Under the pieces are notes generated by a model. It saw only the letters and a list, made by a program, of their open reading frames with translations, was not told where the DNA came from and searched no databases. The position numbers and the translations under genes are program-made. From Chitinophaga sp. HK235 (GTDB taxonomy: Bacteria > Bacteroidota > Bacteroidia > Chitinophagales > Chitinophagaceae): DNA of 64,000 bases. Positions 7,718 to 16,423 of the stretch are shown here, in pieces. Within the stretch, counting starts at the first letter, position 1, and each line of letters opens with the position of its first letter. The stretch is from positions 2,914,001-2,978,000 of the forward strand of contig NZ_CP073766.1 of NCBI RefSeq assembly GCF_018255755.1, in the 5' to 3' direction.

Positions 7718-8130
7718 CTGTTAAGTGGATTTGGATCTTTTATAGTTATAGAAAGTACAACCCCGGCGGTAAGATCGCCATCGTGTTCTGTGAAGTAATC
7801 AATGTTGGCGGTGCCATCAGTCGTAAACTCGAATTCTGGATTATCTGTCAGATATGAAACAGTATCTAAAGCAATAGATTGCTGATCAGACCACACTTCC
7901 AGCTCGTTTTTACCATCTTCGTAAATCAGGTCAGCAAAAACGATCTGCAGGCTGTAGTTCATTTCCTTTCCCTGGTATCTGGAAGGGTTCAATACTACCC
8001 ACATTAACGGATATACCTGGTCGCGCCCCTTGGCACCTATTCCGGAGATATTACCATACCCGAAATCATTTATCTGCTGGTGTCCTACGGCATACTTTTG
8101 TAACAGGTCTATCAGGTTGTTTAGCGTCAT
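7696..8130 (-). CDS. Phage head-tail/tail-terminator-like protein
   Basis: 144 aa, no recognised family. Mixed alpha/beta, with an acidic middle (DLIYEDGKNELEVWSDQQ) and the pattern WVVLNPSRYQGKEMNYSLQIVFAD, similar in kind to the small proteins that terminate siphophage tails or join head and tail. It lies after the portal/connector genes and overlaps the start of the fibre gene by 22 nt. Assignment rests on position and size. Confidence 0.4.
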   Translation of the reverse strand: MTLNNLIDLLQKYAVGHQQINDFGYGNISGIGAKGRDQVYPLMWVVLNPSRYQGKEMNYSLQIVFADLIYEDGKNELEVWSDQQSIALDTVSYLTDNPEFEFTTDGTANIDYFTEHDGDLTAGVVLSITIKDPNPLNRCVIPKD

Positions 8131-8188
8131 TCTTCTCTATCTTTTGCAGGTATTCTAACAGTTTTTTTTCGTTCTTCTTATAGGCCAT
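8066..8188 (-). CDS. Short overlapping ORF (40 aa)
   Basis: The ATG at 8188 comes 2 nt after the stop of the DUF6712-like gene, an arrangement that favours translational coupling. It encodes a 40-aa strongly basic peptide (MAYKKNEKKLLEYLQKIEKN start, CRRTPADK end) and overlaps the start of the next gene by 65 nt in another frame. Without it there would be a 60-nt gap in an otherwise tightly packed operon. Function unknown. Confidence 0.4.
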   Translation of the reverse strand: MAYKKNEKKLLEYLQKIEKNDAKQPDRPVTKVCRRTPADK

Positions 8189-8190
8189 TA

Positions 8191-8772
8191 TCAATATGGT
8201 TTACGGTAATTGTTCCCCTGGTATTTCTCTTCGAGTGTTCTGTGATCTTCCAGATGTCCACCCAGGTAAATACCACAATCGTACTGTGTCCTGTCAGGAT
8301 GCACGGTATCAACAGTGCTCCCGGGATTTATATATTCCGGATATAAAGTGGGATGTGCACACAGGTAATCAATAGCCCTCTGTGCGTAAAACTTAGCCTT
8401 TACCAGACAGTCATCCTTCATGCTTTGCACCTCCTGGAAGGTGCTGGTCTGCATATATTCTCCATTACGGAGCATAACACCTTTATTCAAAAGCTTATAC
8501 TGCAATACCATGGGCATATTCGCCAGGACATAGTATACAAGAGCATCTGTTATGTACTCATCCAGCAACAGTTTATATGGGCCATCTGGTACTGGTGGCG
8601 CTGATACCATGCCCTGTAGTTTGTTGTATAGAGCAGTGCCCAACAGCGGCAGAATATACATATCCTGGACAGCCTTTACTGTTGGCAGCAGCTGTTTAGG
8701 GTCTACATTATCGCTCAGGAAGGTGGTATCTTTTAACTTTTGCTCGCTTATAAATAGTATGTTCTTACTCAT
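8191..8772 (-). CDS. DUF6712-like putative head-tail connector
   Basis: 193 aa, mainly helical, with the pattern LLPTVKAVQDMYILPLLGTALYNKL near residues 28-52 and a C-terminus rich in Tyr, Asn and Gly. Proteins of this kind (DUF6712) follow the portal in Bacteroidota phages and probably act as head completion or adaptor proteins. It overlaps the portal gene by 4 nt (stop/start overlap), so the two are translated together. Confidence 0.6.
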   Translation of the reverse strand: MSKNILFISEQKLKDTTFLSDNVDPKQLLPTVKAVQDMYILPLLGTALYNKLQGMVSAPPVPDGPYKLLLDEYITDALVYYVLANMPMVLQYKLLNKGVMLRNGEYMQTSTFQEVQSMKDDCLVKAKFYAQRAIDYLCAHPTLYPEYINPGSTVDTVHPDRTQYDCGIYLGGHLEDHRTLEEKYQGNNYRKPY

Positions 8773-10769
8773 GTATTGCTTTCTTTTACAACCACATTAG
8801 ATACCCAGCTATGCCGGCAGAAGGGGCGATGTGTATTAGTACCAGGGATGGTATACCAGCCCCCTCGGCGCGCCCATACAGAGTAGCCAAGGCGCTCCGA
8901 AATTGATTCGATATCCTTTCGGGAGTATAACCGATCCAGTTCCAGCATCTTCGCGCAGAAAGGACGGTTTTTACTATCCTGCGGGCCTTCGTAACTGTAC
9001 ATTACCTGTATGGAGCGTGTGGATGGATTGGCTTTTTTAAGGATACTCTTGGCATCCCGGACCGGCTTGCGCTCTGTGACTTGCTGCCCTCTAACAGTTT
9101 TTTCTTTAACAGTCAGTAATCCATCATCTGCCATAGTAGAAATGGCATCAGAAATGACTGGTATATCCACACCAATTTTTTTGCTGATAGCATCGATTGG
9201 GGCAAGCGGGTCCTTCGTCAACAAGTCGAGTATATCTGCCTGTAAACTGGAAATGTCTGCCACTTCTCTTGCAAAATGTTCTTGTTCCTGCTGATCATCT
9301 TGAAACAACACCTGTTTTGACTTCACGATGCGGAAGTGGGATCTGTCTGCACCATATTCAGAGAAAACAGCAACATCATGGTCATCATCTTCAGCTGAGA
9401 ATTGAGAAACAGTTGAAGGAATACTGCCCGGCGCAGCAGGCTGTAAGCCGATAAGTGCGCGCAGCTCGTCGCTCGTAAGATTTTCCAGCACTTTATTGGC
9501 AACCAATGGGGACAGGCTGTTAATGGCATTGATGGTGTTTTGTGACTGCGTGTTCTCCTGCTTAACCTCCGGCGCCATCCCCATTTTTTCACGGATCTCG
9601 TCTTTGCTCATATTCTGGGCCTGTGTCGCTTCTGAAAATTCAAACCCGATAGGTTCAGCAGGCTGTATGCGGATAGGTACCTGAACACCGGCAAAGCGAG
9701 CCAGCCGGTTAAAAACCTTTTCCAGCCACTGCTGCATGCTGTTAACATATGTGTTCTGAAAAATCTCGTAGGCATCACGCATCTCCTGCCGGCCACCAAG
9801 TTGCCCCTCCGTCTTAACACCAAACAGCATTGGCGATGTGATACGGTGCCCGGTGAATATTTCCTGCTGGGTGGTTTTATTAAGCTGGTCAAATAGCTTG
9901 TCGCTTTCGGATACATTCAAATCCAGAACGGTAGCGGCCTTTGTGCTATCGGCATTGAATGCCAGCATGTACTTTTGCCCACGGACGCCGCCGAACTTGT
10001 TGGCGAACATCTTTTCAATCTTCTGCTGTTCATCTGGTCCAGGCTTACCATTGTTAAAGTTGATTAGCTTATTCACAAAGAAGCCACTCTTCACGTTATT
10101 AAGATGGTAATTACCTATCTCAACATCCACTGATATCCAAGTCAGGGAGCCGCGGTAAGTAGGCAGTGTGTAGATATCAATACCAGGATGGTACTTTTTT
10201 ATGTACAGTATCTGCGTGCCGTTCTTGTTGTTTGGATTGAAAGCCTGATATGGAGTGAAATCAGGATTGGATGCGGCTTTATAACTACCATCAGGCTGGT
10301 ACTTAACCCACTCGTTTGAAACAAAGAACTTACTATTGTCCTTATTGCTTCTCCCAGTTGTATAATCCAGGTGATATATCTCCGCAATCTGCCCTACCTT
10401 GTTCCATGTAATCTGAAGATATGCGCCGTTGAATATTTCCAGGTCCAGCTCCACCTTCTCGCTTACATCATTGAGGCTTTCACCATCGCTATTCACTCGG
10501 TTGATGAAGGTGCAGGCCTTTACCGCTTCTGCTGGCGGAATAGATTCATCAGCAACAACCCATCCCTTCCCGCAGACATAGTCACGCTTCCCGTTGATTA
10601 TGGCTGAGTGCTTCGCGCTGTTGTTGTAGAGGTATAACAGGTAATCAGGGTAACAGTTATCTTCACCGTACAGGATATACTCCTTGCCTTTCTTCTCCAC
10701 GAACGCAGGCTGTGCTGCATCATCAAAGACCAAGCTAAGAAGGCCATCGCCTATATTCACCACATTCAT
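8769..10769 (-). CDS. Portal protein with winged-helix insert and MuF-like C-terminus
   Basis: 666 aa. Residues 1-400 are portal-like: YGEDNCYPDYLLYLYNNSAKHS near the N-terminus, FFVNKLINFNNGKPG and the GHRITSPMLFG / EMRDAYEIFQNTY helix region; portals form the dodecameric DNA gate in the capsid. After a Gln/Asn-rich linker (about 410-440) there is a predicted winged helix (about 500-560, LQADILDLLTKDPLAPIDAI and DDGLLTVKEK). The last 75 residues have RPFCAKMLELDRLYSR and HRPFCRHSW, the pattern of Mu gpF/MuF head-morphogenesis proteins. Portal and MuF are usually separate neighbours, so this is a fusion with an added DNA-binding-like domain. Overlaps flank it on both sides (ATGA upstream). 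Confidence 0.75.
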   Translation of the reverse strand: MNVVNIGDGLLSLVFDDAAQPAFVEKKGKEYILYGEDNCYPDYLLYLYNNSAKHSAIINGKRDYVCGKGWVVADESIPPAEAVKACTFINRVNSDGESLNDVSEKVELDLEIFNGAYLQITWNKVGQIAEIYHLDYTTGRSNKDNSKFFVSNEWVKYQPDGSYKAASNPDFTPYQAFNPNNKNGTQILYIKKYHPGIDIYTLPTYRGSLTWISVDVEIGNYHLNNVKSGFFVNKLINFNNGKPGPDEQQKIEKMFANKFGGVRGQKYMLAFNADSTKAATVLDLNVSESDKLFDQLNKTTQQEIFTGHRITSPMLFGVKTEGQLGGRQEMRDAYEIFQNTYVNSMQQWLEKVFNRLARFAGVQVPIRIQPAEPIGFEFSEATQAQNMSKDEIREKMGMAPEVKQENTQSQNTINAINSLSPLVANKVLENLTSDELRALIGLQPAAPGSIPSTVSQFSAEDDDHDVAVFSEYGADRSHFRIVKSKQVLFQDDQQEQEHFAREVADISSLQADILDLLTKDPLAPIDAISKKIGVDIPVISDAISTMADDGLLTVKEKTVRGQQVTERKPVRDAKSILKKANPSTRSIQVMYSYEGPQDSKNRPFCAKMLELDRLYSRKDIESISERLGYSVWARRGGWYTIPGTNTHRPFCRHSWVSNVVVKESNT

Positions 10770-11086
10770 TCGCTGTATGTTTTATATTCTGTTGGGGTGT
10801 CCTGATATTGTGTCATTACCGGCTTTTCTCCTACCAGCTTCATTTTGCCGACTTCGAGAATGTTGCCATCCTGATCTGTAACCCAGTAGGAGTGAAACCC
10901 ATTGTCCATATCCGAAAAAATGGCAGTATCAATGGCGAACTGATTGTACCGGTCGGGAGACGGACTGATATCCACTGCAGGGGATATTGTAACCTCCAAC
11001 TTAGTAAGGTCATTCCGGAAACGGATGTTGTACACAGTTGGAGATAGTACTGCTTTTTCTGAAACAGTAACAACAACAGATTTTAT
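10766..11086 (-). CDS. Small phage protein before portal (start uncertain)
   Basis: The frame is open from 11170, but its first 25 codons coincide with the repeated promoter element at 11116-11143, so they are probably not translated. No ATG follows before the conserved part; an ATA preceded by GGTGA (11086) or a downstream GTG are the candidates. The remaining ~106 aa are beta-rich (VVVTVSEKAVLSP..., FHSYWVTDQDGNILEVGKMKL) with no recognised family. It ends in an ATGA overlap with the portal gene. Probably a head or head-tail component. Confidence 0.45.
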   Translation of the reverse strand: MKSVVVTVSEKAVLSPTVYNIRFRNDLTKLEVTISPAVDISPSPDRYNQFAIDTAIFSDMDNGFHSYWVTDQDGNILEVGKMKLVGEKPVMTQYQDTPTEYKTYSE

Positions 11087-11115
11087 TTCACCGCGATTTA
11101 AAAGGATCACACTTG

Positions 11116-11143
11116 TATATATCAGAAAACACGATTCTGTTCC
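11116..11143 (-). promoter_or_regulatory. Late-promoter element copy 3 (GGAAC-N16-ATATATA)
   Basis: On the minus strand GGAAC (11143-11139), 16 nt, ATATATA (11122-11116). The spacer is almost identical to that of the copies at 19193 and 24225, including CGATTCT next to the GGAAC box on the plus strand. It faces the portal gene and the genes after it. Inferred to be recognised by the phage sigma-like protein. Confidence 0.65.
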
Positions 11144-11194
11144 AAAAAAATGGCCTGATGTGATCATCAAGCCATTTAAATAATAATAGTAGGA

Positions 11195-11716
11195 TTATGC
11201 TGCCGGGGATAACAAAGTAGGGATAATACTGGCCTGCACTTCTACAGCCATATGCGGCTCCTGCCCTGTAAACACACGCGTATATCCGTTCCTGTCGCCG
11301 GATGCAGTGCCAGTGCCACCTTCGCCTCCTGTCATATCCATGGCATTTTTTTGCCCCAGCATCCAGTAGGTGCCGTTCTTATCTTTTACGATAAAAATAA
11401 GGCGGTTCTGTCCAAGCAGAAGCAGCTCATTGCGCACGTTGGTGCGCATCTTGTTAAAAACGATGGTAAGCTCCTGCTGGTAGAATATGGTACCATTTTG
11501 CACGTTGGCATTGGGGGCATCTGTAAAGAAGCTGGCGTCCTTCGGCATCTGATACCGGCGGAATTGCTTTGCTGTTTCGAGTGTAATAGCTGTAACAACA
11601 CCGGCTGCTTCGGTTATAGTTTTTACGTTGTCGAACTCGCAGGCCATTACCTCCAATACGCCACCAATACTATCCTTACAGTCCTGCGTTAAATTTTGGG
11701 TTAACTCACAAGGCAT
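11195..11716 (-). CDS. Putative major tail (tube) protein
   Basis: 173 aa, beta-rich. Residues 105-150 (LIFIVKDKNGTYWMLGQKNA then a GGEGGTGTASGDRNGY loop and FTGQEP) match the type of sequence seen in tail-tube-like proteins of Bacteroidota siphophages. It is directly downstream of the capsid gene. Alternatively it is a head decoration protein. Family assignment is by resemblance only. Confidence 0.45.
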   Translation of the reverse strand: MPCELTQNLTQDCKDSIGGVLEVMACEFDNVKTITEAAGVVTAITLETAKQFRRYQMPKDASFFTDAPNANVQNGTIFYQQELTIVFNKMRTNVRNELLLLGQNRLIFIVKDKNGTYWMLGQKNAMDMTGGEGGTGTASGDRNGYTRVFTGQEPHMAVEVQASIIPTLLSPAA

Positions 11717-11770
11717 TTTTGTACAGATTTAAAGAGAAAGAAAATGGGCCGGATAGCAGGCCCTATTTTA

Positions 11771-12727
11771 TCAGATTAGTTTAAAGCTTACCACTTCATC
11801 CGGGAAGGCTGTGTTAATACCAGTCTTCCATTCAGCCACAAACCTCACTTCATCAGCTTCTTTGGCAAAAAAGATTTCCCATTTTTCTTCCTCATTCAGC
11901 ATGTCTACACCGAGGAAGATATTGGACCAACGGAATGCAAAGAGGCGTTTGGTGCCGTTCAGACCAGCCAGGGCAACCAGTTTGATGTTGGTGCCAGGAA
12001 TCTCGATTTCACCACCAGTATTATCGGCGTCGTAGGCGTACAGATTGGCATCACGGAGTGCGAGAATATACAAACGGAAAGTGTCCCATCCGCAGACGAT
12101 TTCGATATCTTCCTTATCTACCAGGTTTTCAGGTATGGCCAGAAACATTGCATCTACAATGGATCTCACGTTTGCTTTTGTAATCCCGTCTGCAACAACT
12201 ATAGGTGTGCCGATGTAAGGCGCTGTATTGGCAGCCACGACACCCGCGGCAGCGTCAATAAGTTTAATAAGGCCATCGAACTTGTTCAGGTTAGCATTCG
12301 CGCTACCTGTATCTCCCTGCCACAGGGCCTTTTCAATCTGTGCAGCGATACGGGCCGCTTTCTTGTCGGTATACTCCTGCTCAAACGGAATGGATTCATA
12401 CCGGCTACCGATCTGCAGGGCTTTCTGTGTGTATTTGGATTCCAGTGTTTTGGGGCAAAGGGCTTCGTTCACCTTTATTTTCCCCACGGTAACAGGGCGC
12501 TGTGTGATGGCTGTAGTACCCTGTGCATTAAAGCCACATGACCCGCCAGCCTGGAATACTGCATCAGTGTCGATGCGGTTGATTTGTTCAGAGCTTTTAA
12601 CGCCGGTCATGACGTTACCCTGACTCTGGATTTTTTGCTGCGTCTTCGCATTGAAGATGCTGGAAGTAACAAGCAACTGCTCGTTCTCCTTAGTGTAGTT
12701 GGATAAGGCACTTACGTCGAATGACAT
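11771..12727 (-). CDS. Major capsid protein
   Basis: 318 aa. The chain has a helical N-arm (SALSNYTKENEQLLVTSSIF), an extended E-loop-like section rich in Gly/Thr, the spine-helix region YTDKKAARIAAQIEKALWQGD (abbreviated), and a C-terminal A-domain with GWDTFRLYILALRDANLYAY, LAGLNGTKRLFAF and FFAKEADEVRFVAEWKTG, consistent with the HK97-type capsid fold in Bacteroidota phages. It is flanked by scaffold-like and protease-like genes, the standard head-assembly set. Confidence 0.75.
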   Translation of the reverse strand: MSFDVSALSNYTKENEQLLVTSSIFNAKTQQKIQSQGNVMTGVKSSEQINRIDTDAVFQAGGSCGFNAQGTTAITQRPVTVGKIKVNEALCPKTLESKYTQKALQIGSRYESIPFEQEYTDKKAARIAAQIEKALWQGDTGSANANLNKFDGLIKLIDAAAGVVAANTAPYIGTPIVVADGITKANVRSIVDAMFLAIPENLVDKEDIEIVCGWDTFRLYILALRDANLYAYDADNTGGEIEIPGTNIKLVALAGLNGTKRLFAFRWSNIFLGVDMLNEEEKWEIFFAKEADEVRFVAEWKTGINTAFPDEVVSFKLI

Positions 12728-12762
12728 AGGTTAACAAAATGTGGGGTTAACAATACTTTGGA

Positions 12763-13338
12763 TTACTTAGCCAGCAAGGACTTCTTATAGGCTTCAGCGC
12801 CGGCTTTCAGCTTCGCAAGGGCACTAGCCTTTTTATCGCTCTGATCTGCAAACAGCGTTTGCTTTGGCTTCTGGATAGTTTCGCCATCTCCACATGCAGC
12901 CATCGCCTCTACGGCAGACAGCATGCTGAACATGGTGTTGGCAGTTTGTGTACGGAAATCCTCGGCTTTCTTTTCAAGCGCGGTTACGCGGGCATCCAGC
13001 GCGGTAATAGCGTCCTGAAGAGAAGTAATATCTGCCGGTGCAGATGGTGCATCTTCCATCTCCTGCTCTTCAGCAGGCGCTTCGGAGGCGGCTACTACTT
13101 CGGCGATTACACCCGGCTCAGTGACAACGATAACAGTCCCGTCTTCCAGTTCGTAATTACCCACAGCAGCAGGCTGTTGATTACCATCCGCATCTACTAC
13201 GAAGATGTTGCCACCGGGTTCCAGCGTGGAGTATTCCACTTTAGAACCATCCTTAAGGGTGGCAGAGTCGAAAGACTGTTCGCCGAAAGTCTGCTTTAAC
13301 AGCTGCTTTACTTTATCTATCGCTTGTTTAGGCGTCAT
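12763..13338 (-). CDS. Scaffold-like capsid assembly protein
   Basis: 191 aa. It starts with MTPKQAIDKVKQLLKQTFGE, followed by a beta-rich segment with repeated Gly/Val (YELEDGTVIVV), an acidic Ala/Pro/Glu-rich linker (about residues 82-100), a coiled coil (DITSLQDAITALDARVTALE) and a basic C-terminus (AEAYKKSLLAK). Composition and position between protease and capsid fit a scaffolding protein that is removed from the prohead. A weak late-promoter element lies 20-47 nt upstream. Confidence 0.6.
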   Translation of the reverse strand: MTPKQAIDKVKQLLKQTFGEQSFDSATLKDGSKVEYSTLEPGGNIFVVDADGNQQPAAVGNYELEDGTVIVVTEPGVIAEVVAASEAPAEEQEMEDAPSAPADITSLQDAITALDARVTALEKKAEDFRTQTANTMFSMLSAVEAMAACGDGETIQKPKQTLFADQSDKKASALAKLKAGAEAYKKSLLAK

Positions 13339-13357
13339 ATGTGCGTGTTTCTACATG

Positions 13358-13385
13358 CACATATAGAAAACTGGCGTTTTGTCCC
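13358..13385 (-). promoter_or_regulatory. Possible late-promoter element copy 4 (degenerate)
   Basis: On the minus strand GGGAC (13385-13381), 16 nt, ATATGTG (13364-13358). Boxes match the other copies at 4 of 5 and 5 of 7 positions, with the same 16-nt spacing and a similar A-rich spacer. It faces the scaffold-capsid genes, where an extra promoter would be useful. Confidence 0.4.
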
Positions 13386-13440
13386 ATTTCATGCAAGAAA
13401 AAAAAGAGATAATGGCACGATTTGCGATGCAAAATTCAGT

Positions 13441-13680
13441 ATGAACAGTATTAAATTTATTGACAAGCGAGGCCGTAACGTAGAGCTGTCAAAGCCTTAC
13501 GGTAGTGGAGGAAACTCATACCACCTAAACGTAAATGGATACCATTATGGGCAGATTGTAAAAAATTCTGGTGGTGAATGGATTGCATATCCCAACAAAC
13601 GTGGTGAAGAACTTCCTAAATCGTATTGGGATGCACTAATAAGATGGATATACGAAAACGAACAGAATGCAAAAGGTTAA
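13441..13680 (+). CDS. Rightward single gene inside the late operon (moron-like)
   Basis: 79 aa from ATG 13441; the frame is open further upstream but the sequence there overlaps the late-promoter element and is not protein-like. The protein has FIDKRGRNVELS, YHLNVNGYHYGQIVK and LPKSYWDALIRWIYENEQ, a small alpha/beta fold with many Tyr, Asn and Gly. It is the only rightward gene between 4.7 and 36.4 kb. It sits between head protease and scaffold and overlaps the protease stop by 4 nt. This is the typical position and orientation of a moron, a cargo gene expressed from the prophage. No family recognised. Confidence 0.6.
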   Translation: MNSIKFIDKRGRNVELSKPYGSGGNSYHLNVNGYHYGQIVKNSGGEWIAYPNKRGEELPKSYWDALIRWIYENEQNAKG

Positions 13681-14267
13681 TATATCTCCGAAATTATTTT
13701 CTGTATCTCTTTCAATAGGGTCTCTTCCAGAGAAACTTCGGCAACTGGTTTAAAATCAAAGAGCCCTTCCACAGAAAATCCCCGGTACTCGCCGGCCTTA
13801 ATAGCAGTCCAGGTATCAGCATTATTTATCTTCGCCGTAACGAACCACGTACCATCTGGCATATCTTCGAATCCGGCCATAGGCAGCTTCCCCTTACTCC
13901 GATCAACAAGCCAGCTCTCAAAGAAAACACTGTCATCTACCAGTGTCCCAGATTGATGCTGTAGGTTGATATTACCCTGGTATCCTTTCTTAAAAAACCG
14001 GTAGGCGATCTTTGCAATCGTATCTGCAGCAAACACTACATAATACTCTCCGTTCTTATCCTTCCGGTAGATAGGTGCATCCGGCACCATAGCCGGCCCA
14101 GTGATAATATGCTGATCATTGTCCTGAACAGCAAATCCCTGCCGGGCGGAGAAGGCAAGGAAATCCCGCTGGATAGCTGGACGATCAACCAAAGAAATAA
14201 AATCCACTTCGTTATTATCGCCCTCGTCATCGGAAATGAGTAATTGATATACTGGTAATTTCTGCAT
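13677..14267 (-). CDS. Prohead protease, XkdF-like
   Basis: 196 aa. It starts with LPVYQLLISDDEGDNNEVDF and ISLVDRPAIQRDF, then VPDAPIYRKDKNGEYYVVFAAD, NINLQHQSG and FFESWLVD, and near the end EYRGFSVEGLF. These are the features of XkdF-type putative serine proteases of phage heads (His in LQHQ, Ser in GFSVEG). It matures the prohead by cleaving scaffold and capsid. It lies between the tape measure and scaffold genes. Confidence 0.75.
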   Translation of the reverse strand: MQKLPVYQLLISDDEGDNNEVDFISLVDRPAIQRDFLAFSARQGFAVQDNDQHIITGPAMVPDAPIYRKDKNGEYYVVFAADTIAKIAYRFFKKGYQGNINLQHQSGTLVDDSVFFESWLVDRSKGKLPMAGFEDMPDGTWFVTAKINNADTWTAIKAGEYRGFSVEGLFDFKPVAEVSLEETLLKEIQKIISEIY

Positions 14268-14271
14268 GGTG

Positions 14272-16422
14272 TTAAAATTTTGCGGCTTCTTCTATGCTGG
14301 CCACGCGTTTCTGTTTATCGGTAATGTCGGATTCCAGGACGTATACACGCTGTGCCCCTGCAGCGGATTGTTGTTGTATTTGTTGCTGCAATAGCGTAGT
14401 TGCATTTGGTTGTATGGTGGGCATAGGAGGGGATGGCATCGGAGCAAGATTTGCACCGGCACCACTCCCCGCCCCAGGTACTTGAATGCTTACTATTTTT
14501 TTTACCCTTGCGATACCCGCTACCACAGCTGCAGCAGCAGCGATCGCACCCAATGCAGGACCTACGATCGGGATAGGTGAAAGGGCTGTAAAAGAAGATT
14601 GCGCCGCCTGATAAGTACTTATTGTCGCATCTGCGATAGCTACACCCTTACCTATGGCCGTCTGTTGCCCAAGGATTCCGGTAGCCGTTTTTAGGACAGT
14701 CCCTGTCGCCTGTAACGATTCCTGTTTTGACACCTCGTCCGCGATCATACTCAATGCTAATGCGGTACTTGCAGCTTGCTCGATTTCACTTCGTTCTTCT
14801 CCGGCGACAGCAGATTGTTGTAAAACATATGTTGTATTCTGAATTGCCTGCTGCTTCTGCCTTTCAATATCATCGTGAGCTACAGCCGCTTCAGCATTAC
14901 GTTTTATTGTCTCATCATTCAGCTTTGTTTGGAACTCACCTGTATGTATCAGGCCATTCTTATTCTTTTCGATGAGTTGATCTGTATACTTCCCAAGTGA
15001 ATCATTTAGCTTCTGCCGTTCCTGCAATGTATTAGCCGAAATTTGCTTTTCCAGCTCGATCGTGGAGTATCCATATTTCTGGTATAGAGCCAACTGTGCT
15101 TTAAGCTGCTGATCACGTACGTGGAAAAGGTTTTTCCCGGATACAGTAGCTGCCTGCAATTCCAGGTCCTGAGCTGCTTGCATGGTTTGCAGCTCCTTAT
15201 CAAAAGCCCCTTTCCTGTCAGACAGCCGGGACTGAAGTAGCTCCTGTTCCGTAGCCTTGGTATCCAGCCCATACTTCTTTTCCAATGCCAGTTGTGCACG
15301 CAGCTGCTGCTCACGTATCCCGATAGTGCTTTTGCCAGAATCGGAGACGGCTTGTAACTGTAATGCCTGCCTATCCTGCAATACTTTTAGAAGACGTTGT
15401 CCTTCCTTCTGTTCCTGCTGTATCCGGAGTGCTTCCAAATCTGCCATGGCCGCCGCCTGCTGCTCTCTCCCTTCTTTGTTACTGGCATCTATTACCTTTA
15501 CCTTATTCTTGGCAATATCCATTTCCAGTGCCTCTGCCTCTTTCTCCCGGGTAGCGCCATAAGCACGAAGCACTTTAAGGTCGTTCTCCTGCTTTTTAAG
15601 CAGCATCTCTGTGGCCTTCCGCGCGGCTTCGGCAATCTGATCCTGAACTTCGTCTGCGAACCCCTTAGCGTATGCATCTCCCAGGCGCTTGCCCGCTTCC
15701 CCTGCAGTCTTTATTGCACCTTTAAAGTCTCCGGTAAATATATCGCCCAATATATCGCCGACAATCTTAAAGCCCTCTATTATATAGTTTAGTGCACCCA
15801 TGGCATAAGCCTTAACCTTATCGAACAGCTTACCAAATCCTTCGAAGGCAGGGAATAGTTTTTTAATCCAGGCTTCTATTTTTTCGAAGTTGGCTATCAC
15901 CAGGCCGATAGCCACTACCAGGGCGCCGATGCCGGTAGAGATTATAGCAGATCGTAGTGTACTGAAAGCACCTACGACGTTGGTCTTTATAATAGCGCCC
16001 AGCCGCTGGAAGTCTTTCCAGCTATCAGCCATCGCTGATAAGCTTTGCGATAGAGCCAGCGCCCCCTGTAGCTTAACCAACTGCTTCTGCAGATCTTCGC
16101 TTTCTGATCCGAATACGGCCATGGCACCCTGCGCTGCTGCAAATCCAGCAGTAACTGCAGATACAGCATTGCCAAATGCCTGGAACTTTGCACCAGGATC
16201 GGCGAGAGCGACACGCTCATTAAGATCTGCTACTTCGTCGCGCAGTTCTGCTACATGCCGTACCGCTGCCTGGGCCTGTGGGGATAACTCACCGAACTCC
16301 CTGGATAGCCGGAGGGCTTCGGCCTGTGCTTCCCGGATCTCTTTCTTTATATTACGGACACTGTTAGCCGCGCTACCATCTCCTGTTACCCGGACCTGTA
16401 CTTCTACGTTTTCTGTGGGCAT
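14272..16422 (-). CDS. Tail tape measure protein
   Basis: 716 aa. Long helical, Ala/Gln/Lys-rich chain with coiled-coil segments (about 15-75 and 265-560), a repeated segment (KSTIGIREQQLRAQLALEKKYG and NLFHVRDQQLKAQLALYQKYG are close copies), a hydrophobic stretch GIGALVVAIGLVIANF near residue 175 and a Gly/Ala-rich hydrophobic part near 640. This is the usual build of a siphophage tape measure, which sets tail length; at about 0.15 nm per residue the tail would be near 0.1 micrometre. It lies at the end of the tail module. Confidence 0.82.
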   Translation of the reverse strand: MPTENVEVQVRVTGDGSAANSVRNIKKEIREAQAEALRLSREFGELSPQAQAAVRHVAELRDEVADLNERVALADPGAKFQAFGNAVSAVTAGFAAAQGAMAVFGSESEDLQKQLVKLQGALALSQSLSAMADSWKDFQRLGAIIKTNVVGAFSTLRSAIISTGIGALVVAIGLVIANFEKIEAWIKKLFPAFEGFGKLFDKVKAYAMGALNYIIEGFKIVGDILGDIFTGDFKGAIKTAGEAGKRLGDAYAKGFADEVQDQIAEAARKATEMLLKKQENDLKVLRAYGATREKEAEALEMDIAKNKVKVIDASNKEGREQQAAAMADLEALRIQQEQKEGQRLLKVLQDRQALQLQAVSDSGKSTIGIREQQLRAQLALEKKYGLDTKATEQELLQSRLSDRKGAFDKELQTMQAAQDLELQAATVSGKNLFHVRDQQLKAQLALYQKYGYSTIELEKQISANTLQERQKLNDSLGKYTDQLIEKNKNGLIHTGEFQTKLNDETIKRNAEAAVAHDDIERQKQQAIQNTTYVLQQSAVAGEERSEIEQAASTALALSMIADEVSKQESLQATGTVLKTATGILGQQTAIGKGVAIADATISTYQAAQSSFTALSPIPIVGPALGAIAAAAAVVAGIARVKKIVSIQVPGAGSGAGANLAPMPSPPMPTIQPNATTLLQQQIQQQSAAGAQRVYVLESDITDKQKRVASIEEAAKF

Positions 16423-16423
16423 G

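Noticed and set aside
9838..10110. Rightward ORFs opposite the portal gene
   Set aside because: Antisense to the portal coding sequence; no promoter, no recognised family and poor composition.
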